Source of the DNA: Streptomyces tsukubensis
Lineage (GTDB): Bacteria > Actinomycetota > Actinomycetes > Streptomycetales > Streptomycetaceae
DNA length: 64,000 nt
Reading direction: 5' to 3'
Assembly: GCF_009296025.1 (NCBI RefSeq)
Contig: NZ_CP045178.1
Location: 7,688,001 to 7,752,000, forward strand
Positions 57,709 to 64,000 of the stretch are shown here, piece after piece (the stretch's first letter is position 1; each line of letters begins with the position of its first letter). The notes below the pieces were generated by a model. That model was not told where the DNA came from. It was given only the letters and a program-made list of their open reading frames with translations, and made no database searches. A program made the position numbers and the translations under genes.

Positions 57709-58947
57709 GTGAGCGGGACCGTCGTCGTCGCTGGTGCCTCCATGGCCGGGCTGCGCGCCGCCGAGCAGCTGCGCGCCGCGGGCTGGCACGGGCCCGTGGT
57801 CCTCGTCGGGGACGAACCCCACATGCCCTACAACCGGCCGCCGCTCTCCAAGGAAGTGCTGGCAGGCAAGGCGTCCTTCGCCTCGCTGGCCTTCCGTCCC
57901 CGCGCCAGCGTCTCGGACGTACGGTGGCGGCTGGGCACCAGGGTCGTCGGGGCCGACCTCGACCGGCGGACCGTCCAGCTCGACAGCGGCGAACAACTGC
58001 CGTACGCGGGACTGGTCGTGGCCACCGGTATGCGCCCCAGGCGGCTGCCGTGCCCCGGTCCTGTCCAAGGGCGGCACACCGTCCGCACGCTGGCCGACGC
58101 CAGGCGGCTGCGGGAGGCGCTGACCCGCCCCGGCGCGCGTGTGGTCGTGGTCGGCGCCGGGTTCATCGGCTGCGAGGTGGCCTCGACCGCCCTGGCCCTC
58201 GGGGCCGACCGGGTCACGGTCGTCGACCCGCAGCCGCTGCCCATGGTCGGCCCCCTTGGCGCTCTGCTCGCCGAGGCGCTGCTCGACCGTCACCGACGGC
58301 GGGGTGTCCAGTTCGCCCTCGGCACCCAAGTGACCGCGTTCCAGGGTGACGACCGGGTCTCCGGGGTGGTCCTTGCCGACGGCACCGCCCTCGCCGCGGA
58401 CGTCGTGGTCGAGTCGGTGGGCTCCCTCGCCAACACCGAATGGCTCGAAGGCAACGGCCTCGACCTCACCAACGGGGTACTGACCGACGAGCACCTGCGG
58501 GCCGGGGGCCGCCCCGACGTGGTCGCCGTCGGTGACGTCGCGCGCTTCCCCAACGCCCGCTACGACGGCGTGGCCCGCCGCGTCGAACACTGGTCCATAC
58601 CCACGGACACCGCCAAACACGCGGCCAGGGTCCTCACCGCCCACCTCACGGGAACCGGCGTCCCGCTCGGCCCGTTCGCGCCCCTTCCGACCTTCTGGAG
58701 CGACCAGCACGACTTCCGCCTCCAGTCCTTCGGCGCCCCCGTCCTTGGCATGGACGACGTGCGTGTCCTCGACGGCGACCCAGCCGGTGACCCCGAGGGC
58801 GACCTCCTGGTCGGCTACCACCGGGGCGAACACCTCGTCGGCGTCGTCGCCCTGGGCGGCAGGAGAGCCGTGGCCGCCGCCGCACGCTACCGCGCGGAAC
58901 TCCTCGAACAACCAGCCCTCGCCGTACCACTTGAGGAACACAAGTGA
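57709..58947 (+). CDS. Ferredoxin reductase, FAD/NAD-dependent
   Basis: A 412-residue pyridine-nucleotide-disulphide-type reductase. FAD site near the N terminus is VVVAGASMAGLRAAEQL (third Gly replaced by Met, as often in this group), the motif YNRPPLSKE follows near 42, the NAD site is VVVGAGFIGCEVAS, and the second FAD motif is VVAVGDVARF. The C-terminal domain resembles the Rieske/P450 reductase partners. Start GTG 57709 lies three bases after the ferredoxin stop; it overlaps the next gene as GTGA. It passes electrons from NAD(P)H to the ferredoxin. Confidence 0.92.
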   Translation: MSGTVVVAGASMAGLRAAEQLRAAGWHGPVVLVGDEPHMPYNRPPLSKEVLAGKASFASLAFRPRASVSDVRWRLGTRVVGADLDRRTVQLDSGEQLPYAGLVVATGMRPRRLPCPGPVQGRHTVRTLADARRLREALTRPGARVVVVGAGFIGCEVASTALALGADRVTVVDPQPLPMVGPLGALLAEALLDRHRRRGVQFALGTQVTAFQGDDRVSGVVLADGTALAADVVVESVGSLANTEWLEGNGLDLTNGVLTDEHLRAGGRPDVVAVGDVARFPNARYDGVARRVEHWSIPTDTAKHAARVLTAHLTGTGVPLGPFAPLPTFWSDQHDFRLQSFGAPVLGMDDVRVLDGDPAGDPEGDLLVGYHRGEHLVGVVALGGRRAVAAAARYRAELLEQPALAVPLEEHK

Positions 58948-59750
58948 CCAGTCTCCGTGGCTACTTCCACCCCAAGACGGCGACGGGCGCCGCGTCGCTC
59001 ATCCCGCCCCCGCCGTGGCGCTACTCCGGTGACCTGATCACCGTCGAGTACCGCACCGACCCCGCCCGCGTACGCGAACTGCTGCCCGAGCCGCTGGAAC
59101 TCGCCGAGGAGGACCCCGGGGCCGTCGCGCTGATCTGGGCCGACTGGCAGTCCTGCGCCACCTCCGGCGAGGAACTGCTCGACCCCGTACGGGCCCAGTA
59201 CGCGGAGGCGTTCGCCGTCGTCAGATGCGCCTACCGGGGGCGGACGTACACACGCTGCGTCTACATCTGGGTCGACAAGGACTTCGCCATCGCCCGCGGA
59301 CTGCACCAGGGCTACCCGAAGAAACTCGGCTCCATCCACCAGACCCGACCACATCCCTACGGGCCGGCCCCGCGCATCGAGTCCGGCGCCCGGTTCGGCG
59401 CCACCCTCGCGGCGGCCGACCGGCGCCTGGCCCAGACCGTCGTCACCCTGCGCGAACCCTCCACGACGGGCGGATTCGTCAACAGCCACCCCATGGCCCA
59501 CCACCGCTGGCTGCCCTCCATCGAGAACGGAAAGGGGCTGGCGCTGGACGAACTCGTCGAGTCGGGGGCAGCCTCCTTCGAAGGCGGACAGCCCTGGACG
59601 GGCGAGGCCGAGCTGGAACTGTTCGAGGCGCCCACCGAGGAACTGGCCCGGCTGGAGATCCACGAACCGATCGCCGCGTACTACCGGCAGGTCGGCGTCG
59701 TGTGGGACGGGGGCCGACTGCTGGAGTCGGGCACCTCCGGCGCCGCTTGA
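58944..59750 (+). CDS. Acetoacetate-decarboxylase-family protein
   Basis: A 268-residue member of the ADC fold. The segment GYPKKLG near residue 120 carries the lysine pair that forms the Schiff base in acetoacetate decarboxylase, and the preceding ARGLHQ matches the family. Homologues outside true ADC act as decarboxylases, aldolases or dehydratases on oxo-acids. Between the electron-transfer genes and a meta-cleavage pathway, it may process a vinylogous oxo-acid from ring cleavage. Start GTG 58944 overlaps the reductase stop. Confidence 0.85.
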   Translation: MTSLRGYFHPKTATGAASLIPPPPWRYSGDLITVEYRTDPARVRELLPEPLELAEEDPGAVALIWADWQSCATSGEELLDPVRAQYAEAFAVVRCAYRGRTYTRCVYIWVDKDFAIARGLHQGYPKKLGSIHQTRPHPYGPAPRIESGARFGATLAAADRRLAQTVVTLREPSTTGGFVNSHPMAHHRWLPSIENGKGLALDELVESGAASFEGGQPWTGEAELELFEAPTEELARLEIHEPIAAYYRQVGVVWDGGRLLESGTSGAA

Positions 59751-59784
59751 GCCCCCAGGGGGTGCTTGCGATACGGGCGCCCGA

Positions 59785-59890
59785 GCCGCGGGGGCTGGCA
59801 CCGCACCTCGCGGCGTTGCCGAAAAGCCCTAGTAGCTCCGCTACGAGGACTCTCCGGCGCCTTGCGATGCACGGCACCAGCCCCCGCGGC
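59785..59890. repeat. Long palindromic intergenic element
   Basis: Outer arms GCCGCGGGGGCTGG (59785-59798) and CCAGCCCCCGCGGC (59877-59890) are perfect complements; imperfect pairing continues inward and a small hairpin GTAGC-TCC-GCTAC sits at the centre. The whole unit of about 106 bp could fold into one long hairpin. It separates the decarboxylase-like gene from the aldehyde dehydrogenase. It looks like a dispersed palindromic (REP/MITE-like) unit of streptomycetes. Confidence 0.7.
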
Positions 59891-59911
59891 CTGATCGGAC
59901 TCCCATATTGC

Positions 59912-59931
59912 AAGGACCCCTAAGGACCCCT
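59912..59931. repeat. Tandem 10-bp duplication
   Basis: AAGGACCCCT occurs twice in a row at 59912-59921 and 59922-59931, between the palindrome and the aldehyde dehydrogenase start. Confidence 0.9.
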
Positions 59932-59954
59932 ACGACCACGAGGAGCCTCAGGAC

Positions 59955-61418
59955 ATGAGCCAGCACCTCACCACCGTCGCCGGAGTCACCGTCGACACCC
60001 GGCACTTCATCGGCGGCGACCGGGCCGCCTCCACCGAGACCTTCACCGATGTCTCGCCCATCGACGGCCGCGCCCTGGGCGCGATCGCCCGCGCCACCGC
60101 GAAGGAGGCCGCAGCCGCCGTCGCCGCCGCCGAGGCGGCCTTCCCCGGCTGGGCCGCCACCCCGCCCGCAGAACGCGCCCGACTGCTGCGTGCCGTCGCC
60201 GACGGCGTGGAGAAACGCATCGAGGAACTCGCCCTCGTCGAGACCGCCGACAACGGCGCTCTCCTGCGCTCCCACCGCCGTGGTGTGATGCCCCGGGTGG
60301 CACACAACTTCCGCTTCTTCGCCGACCGGCTGCTGAAGCTCGGGCACGCGGAGTTCGAGACGCGCGGCCACGCCCAGCACGTCAGCTGGGACCCCGCGGG
60401 CCCGTGCGTGCTGATCACCCCGTGGAACGCCCCGCTGATGCTCGCCACCTGGAAGGTCGCCCCGGCCCTCGCAGCCGGCGACACGGTCGTCCTGAAGCCC
60501 TCGGAGTGGTCCCCGCTGACCGCCTCGCTGCTCGCCGACATCGCCACAGCGGCAGGGCTGCCCGCCGGTGTCCTCAACGTCGTCCAGGGGTACGGCTCCG
60601 AGATCGGCTCCACCCTCACCTCGCACCCGGACGTACGGCGCGTCAGCTTCACCGGATCCGTGCCGACGGCCAGGCTCATCGCCGCGTCGGCCGCCTCCCG
60701 GCTCACCCCGCTCAGCCTCGAACTCGGCGGCAAGTCACCGCTGCTCGTCTTCGCCGACGCCGACCTGGAGCTGGCCGCGGAACTCGCGGTGGAGCAGTAC
60801 GACAACGCGGGCCAGGTCTGCCTCGCGGCCACCCGCGTCCTCGTCGAGGAGACGGCAGCCGAGGAGTTCACCCGCCGCTTCACCGAGAAGGCGGCCGGGC
60901 TCGTGCAGGGCGACCCGCGGGACGAGGCCACCGACATCGGCCCCCTCATCCACCCCCACCAGCTGGAGAAGGTCGACGGTTTCGTCACGCGGGCCCTGGA
61001 TGCGGGCGCCCGCGCCGTCATCGGTGGCCACCGGGGCCACGGCCTGTACTACCCGCCGACCCTCCTCACCGACGTCGACCAGGACTCCGAGATCGTCCAG
61101 GAAGAGGTCTTCGGCCCCGTCCTGACCCTCCAGACCTTCACCGGTGAGGACGAGGCCGTGCGCCTCGCCAACGGCACCCGGTTCGGTCTCGCCGCGACCG
61201 TCGCCACCGGCGACCACGAGCGCGCGCGGCGCGTCGCCGCGCGGCTGGTGGCGGGCACCGTCTGGACCAACTGCTTCTTCGTCCGCGACCTCAGGGCGCC
61301 CTTCGGCGGCTCCCGCCAATCGGGTGTCGGCCGTGAGGGCGGCGACTGGAGCTTCGACTTCTACTGCGACCTGAAGACCACCGTCACCGCACCGAACGGA
61401 TGGACGGACCATGGGTGA
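59955..61418 (+). CDS. hpaE: Aldehyde dehydrogenase, HpaE-like
   Basis: A 487-residue NAD(P)-dependent aldehyde dehydrogenase. Seen: ITPWNAPLM, the cofactor Lys in LKPSEWSP, SFTGSVPTARLI, the base in LELGGKSP and the nucleophile in GQVCLA. Followed by an HpaD-type dioxygenase with which it overlaps by eight bases, it most likely oxidises the ring-cleavage semialdehyde (5-carboxymethyl-2-hydroxymuconate semialdehyde) to the diacid. Start ATG 59955 follows a GGAGCC-like site. Confidence 0.88.
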   Translation: MSQHLTTVAGVTVDTRHFIGGDRAASTETFTDVSPIDGRALGAIARATAKEAAAAVAAAEAAFPGWAATPPAERARLLRAVADGVEKRIEELALVETADNGALLRSHRRGVMPRVAHNFRFFADRLLKLGHAEFETRGHAQHVSWDPAGPCVLITPWNAPLMLATWKVAPALAAGDTVVLKPSEWSPLTASLLADIATAAGLPAGVLNVVQGYGSEIGSTLTSHPDVRRVSFTGSVPTARLIAASAASRLTPLSLELGGKSPLLVFADADLELAAELAVEQYDNAGQVCLAATRVLVEETAAEEFTRRFTEKAAGLVQGDPRDEATDIGPLIHPHQLEKVDGFVTRALDAGARAVIGGHRGHGLYYPPTLLTDVDQDSEIVQEEVFGPVLTLQTFTGEDEAVRLANGTRFGLAATVATGDHERARRVAARLVAGTVWTNCFFVRDLRAPFGGSRQSGVGREGGDWSFDFYCDLKTTVTAPNGWTDHG

Positions 61419-62370
61419 GATCCTCGGGGCGGGCCTGCTCGCCCATGTCCCCACCATCGTGCTGCCCGAGGCCGACCGGCTGGAACTCAACGAGGGCAAG
61501 GAGATCACCCTCGTCACCGGCCTGCGCGCGCTGCGCGAGGACGTCTTCGCCTCCGACGGCTACGACACTGTCGTCGTCCTCGACTCCCACTGGGCGACCA
61601 CCGTCGAATTCGTCATCACCGCGCATCGGCGGCGCGCGGGCCTTTTCACCTCGGAGGAGCTGCCCCGCGGCATGTGCCGCATGCCCTTCGACTTCCCTGG
61701 CGACCCCGAACTCGCCCACAACATCGCCTCGTTCGCCGACCGGCACGGCACCTGGATCACCGCGATCGACGACACGTACCTGCCGATCTACTACGCCACG
61801 ACCAACCTCTGGAAGTTCCTCGGCGAGGGGCTGCCCGACAAACGCTGGGTCACCATCGGCGTCTGCCAGACCGGCGACATGGAGGACCACCTGCGCCTGG
61901 GCCGCGCCCTGGCCGACGGCATCGCCGCCACGCCGGGCCGCCGGGTGCTCCTGATCGCCTCCGGCGCCCTGTCGCACACCTTCTGGCCGCTGCGCGAACT
62001 GCGCGACCACGAGGCGGGCGACCCGGCCCACATCTTCACCCCCGAGGCGCGGGCGGCCGACTACGAGCGCATCGCCTGGTTCAAGCAGGGCCGCCACGAC
62101 AAGGTCCTCGACCGCATGGACGAGTTCTGGAAGTACAAGCCGGAGGCGAGGTTCTCCCACTACCTGATGATGGCGGGGGCCCTCGGCGAGCAGGCGTGCA
62201 CCGCGAAGGCCCGTCAGTACGGCCAGTACGAGAACTCCATCGGCACCGGGCAGGCGCACCTCTGGTTCGACCGCCCCGCCGACGGCTGGACGGGCGCGGG
62301 AGCGCCCGCACCGACGGCCTCCCGCACGACGTCCAGGACTCGCCGGCCCCAGCCACGTGCAGAGAGGTGA
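61411..62370 (+). CDS. hpaD: Extradiol dioxygenase, HpaD-type (LigB class III)
   Basis: A 319-residue ring-cleaving dioxygenase. It matches 3,4-dihydroxyphenylacetate 2,3-dioxygenase along its length: LLAHVPT near residue 12 and DSHW near 58 (metal histidines), FTSEELP, the ASGALSH segment with the catalytic His and SIGTGQAHLWF near the C terminus. The last 35 residues are a low-complexity extension absent from the typical enzyme of about 285 residues. It needs Fe(II) or Mn(II) and opens the catechol ring between C2 and C3. It overlaps the aldehyde dehydrogenase, which takes its product. Confidence 0.9.
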   Translation: MGEILGAGLLAHVPTIVLPEADRLELNEGKEITLVTGLRALREDVFASDGYDTVVVLDSHWATTVEFVITAHRRRAGLFTSEELPRGMCRMPFDFPGDPELAHNIASFADRHGTWITAIDDTYLPIYYATTNLWKFLGEGLPDKRWVTIGVCQTGDMEDHLRLGRALADGIAATPGRRVLLIASGALSHTFWPLRELRDHEAGDPAHIFTPEARAADYERIAWFKQGRHDKVLDRMDEFWKYKPEARFSHYLMMAGALGEQACTAKARQYGQYENSIGTGQAHLWFDRPADGWTGAGAPAPTASRTTSRTRRPQPRAER

Positions 62371-62375
62371 CCGCC

Positions 62376-63221
62376 ATGCCCGAATACCGCCGCATCCTCC
62401 TCGACGGCACGATCGTGGAGACCGTCAGGGAGGGGGAGGAACTCGTCGCGGGCGACGGGCGCCGCGTCAAGGCACGGGACGCGACGCACCTGCCGCCCGT
62501 CGTCCCCTCCAAGGTCATCGCGGTCCACCTCAACCACCACAGCAGGGTCGACGAGTTCGGGATCGGACTGCCCGCCGCCCCCACCTACTTCCACAAGCCG
62601 ACCTCGGCGCTCAACTCCCACAAGGGCGCGGTCGTCCGGCCGGAGGGCTGCAAGTGGCTCAACTACGAGGGCGAGGTCGCCATCGTCATCGGCAGGGCGG
62701 CGCGCAACATCTCCCAGGCCGAAGCGGGACAGTACATCGCCGGCTACACCGTGGCCAACGACTACGGCCTGCACGACTTCCGCGACACCGACGCCGGCTC
62801 CATGCTCAGGGTCAAGGGCTCCGACACCCTCTGCCCGCTCGGCCCGGGGCTGGTCACCGACTGGGACTTCCACGGCAAGTGGCTGCGTACCTACGTCAAC
62901 GGGGAGATCGTCCAGGACGGTTCCACCGACGAGATGAGGTGGGACATGCACTATCTCGTCGCCGACATCGCCCGCACCATCACCCTGTACCCCGGGGACG
63001 TGCTGCTGTCGGGCACCCCGGCCAACTCCCGGCCCGTGCGACCGGGTGACGTGGTCGAGGTCGAGGCCGAGGGCATCGGCCGCCTCACCAACCACATCGT
63101 CACCGGGCCGACCGCGATCCGGACGGAGCTGGGCGCCCAGCCCACCGAGTCCGAGGAGGTGCTGTCCACCGCCCTCGGCGGCGACTGGGAGTTCCGCGGC
63201 GTCAGGCCACCGAAGCGCTGA
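62376..63221 (+). CDS. hpaG: FAH-family isomerase/decarboxylase, HpaG-like
   Basis: A 281-residue fumarylacetoacetate-hydrolase-fold enzyme. The metal residues stand in the pattern E-x-E near YEGEVAIVIG and in NDYGLHDF; GDVLLSGTP is the conserved C-terminal motif. A single domain, unlike the two-domain E. coli HpaG. In the homoprotocatechuate pathway this family decarboxylates 5-oxopent-3-ene-1,2,5-tricarboxylate and isomerises the product. AGAGAGG stands just before ATG 62376. Confidence 0.87.
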   Translation: MPEYRRILLDGTIVETVREGEELVAGDGRRVKARDATHLPPVVPSKVIAVHLNHHSRVDEFGIGLPAAPTYFHKPTSALNSHKGAVVRPEGCKWLNYEGEVAIVIGRAARNISQAEAGQYIAGYTVANDYGLHDFRDTDAGSMLRVKGSDTLCPLGPGLVTDWDFHGKWLRTYVNGEIVQDGSTDEMRWDMHYLVADIARTITLYPGDVLLSGTPANSRPVRPGDVVEVEAEGIGRLTNHIVTGPTAIRTELGAQPTESEEVLSTALGGDWEFRGVRPPKR

Positions 63222-63284
63222 CCGGAGGGAGGCCCCTACGCGCTGGAGCACGTACACCGAGCTGAGGACCGTCTGGACCGGCCC

Positions 63285-64000
63285 GTGAGTCACCGCCCGC
63301 TGATAGCGGTCCCCGCCCGTTTCTCCGCGACCTCCTCGGCACTGAACAGCGCGGCGGAGGTCAACGCCCGTGCGCTGATCGAGGCGGTCTGGCGGGCGGG
63401 CGGCGAGCCGGCCGGGCTGCATCCGCACGCGCCGGGCGGCGTCGTCGACCCCGCCGAGATGTCCGGGCGGCTCGCCCGTTTCGGCGGGCTCCTGCTTCCG
63501 GGCGGCGGAGATGTCGCCCCCTGCCGCTACGGAGCGAGCGAGACGCACAGGACCGTCTACGACGTGGACGACGAACAGGACGGGTTCGACCTGGAACTCG
63601 CCAGGCGGGCCCTCGCACACGGGGTGCCGCTCCTGGCGGTCTGCCGCGGCCTCCAGGTGGTCAACACGGCTCTGGGCGGAACGCTGCACCAGGACATGAG
63701 CCGTACCCAGGGCGCGCACCGCCACATACGGCACCCCGTCGTCCTCACCCCGGGCTCCGCGGTGGCGCGCATCACGGGTGCGGAGCGGGCCGAGGCGTCC
63801 TGCTACCACCATCAGCGGGTGGACCGTCCGGGGGAGGGGCTCCAGGTCGCCGCCCGCGCCGCCGACGGTACGGTCGAAGCGCTCGAACTCACCCGCCCCG
63901 AGGGCCTGTTCGTGGCCGTGCAGTGGCATCCCGAGGACACCGCGCACGAGGACCCCGCGCAGCAACGCCTCTTCGACGCCCTCGTGGCGGCGGCGCGAGT
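63285..64000 (+). CDS. Class I glutamine-amidotransferase-like hydrolase (partial)
   Basis: Starts at GTG 63285, 63 bp after the HpaG-like gene, and runs off the right edge after about 238 residues. It is of the peptidase C26 / gamma-glutamyl-GABA hydrolase (PuuD) type: oxyanion region LLPGGGDV near 70, nucleophile Cys in LLAVCRGLQVVN near 124, and the catalytic His-Glu in VQWHPED near 217. Such enzymes remove a gamma-glutamyl group from a glutamylated amine or acid. Its place after the aromatic genes suggests it supplies or finishes a substrate for them, but it may begin another unit. Confidence 0.85.
   Translation, partial: MSHRPLIAVPARFSATSSALNSAAEVNARALIEAVWRAGGEPAGLHPHAPGGVVDPAEMSGRLARFGGLLLPGGGDVAPCRYGASETHRTVYDVDDEQDGFDLELARRALAHGVPLLAVCRGLQVVNTALGGTLHQDMSRTQGAHRHIRHPVVLTPGSAVARITGAERAEASCYHHQRVDRPGEGLQVAARAADGTVEALELTRPEGLFVAVQWHPEDTAHEDPAQQRLFDALVAAAR

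Overview
The window is very GC-rich, has strong G/C third-position bias and short ATGA-type overlaps between genes, and is packed with secondary-metabolite and aromatic-catabolism genes. This is typical of a Streptomyces or close actinomycete chromosome. No tRNA, rRNA, CRISPR array or transposase is visible.

Left 37 kb (minus strand): one nonribosomal peptide synthetase (NRPS) operon, read from right to left: P450, a small TPR-like protein, NRPS A (5 modules), NRPS B (2 modules plus an orphan C domain), NRPS C (A-MT-T, one module, thioesterase), an MbtH-like protein and a left-edge gene that runs out of the window. I count nine modules. N-methyltransferase domains sit in modules 2, 4, 6 and 8 only, so every second residue should be N-methylated. 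No epimerase domain is seen. From eight-residue specificity codes I read by eye, the product is roughly cap-Thr-(NMe)Val-X-(NMe)Ser-Ile/Val-(NMe)Val-Val-(NMe)X-Pro/pipecolate-like. The first C domain is EntF-like, implying an aryl or acyl cap whose loading genes are outside the window. Several near-identical 240-316 bp tracts show recent gene conversion between modules. A LuxR/LAL regulator (37.8-40.5 kb) and a five-copy 18-bp tandem repeat flank the operon.

41-47.4 kb (plus strand): a double-length Lrp/AsnC regulator, probably leaderless, precedes a tightly overlapping four-gene catabolic operon: a NodB/PuuE-type deacetylase or imide hydrolase, an MHS-family transporter, an SDR dehydrogenase and an unusual ketopantoate-reductase/M20-peptidase fusion.

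47.6-51.7 kb (minus strand): a LodA-like quinoprotein oxidase (CTQ cofactor), its LodB-like flavoprotein, an unrecognised 239-residue protein and a possible 61-residue ORF coupled to lodA. 51.8-56.1 kb (minus strand): MHS transporter, acyl-CoA synthetase and crotonase, with a LysR regulator divergent to them.

57.3-63.2 kb (plus strand): ferredoxin, ferredoxin reductase, acetoacetate-decarboxylase-like protein, aldehyde dehydrogenase, HpaD-type extradiol dioxygenase and FAH-family isomerase/decarboxylase. This is a homoprotocatechuate-type meta-cleavage pathway. A class I glutamine-amidotransferase-like hydrolase runs off the right edge. Intergenic spacers repeatedly carry short tandem duplications and strong palindromes. 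All assignments are from reading the sequence; none has been checked by database search.
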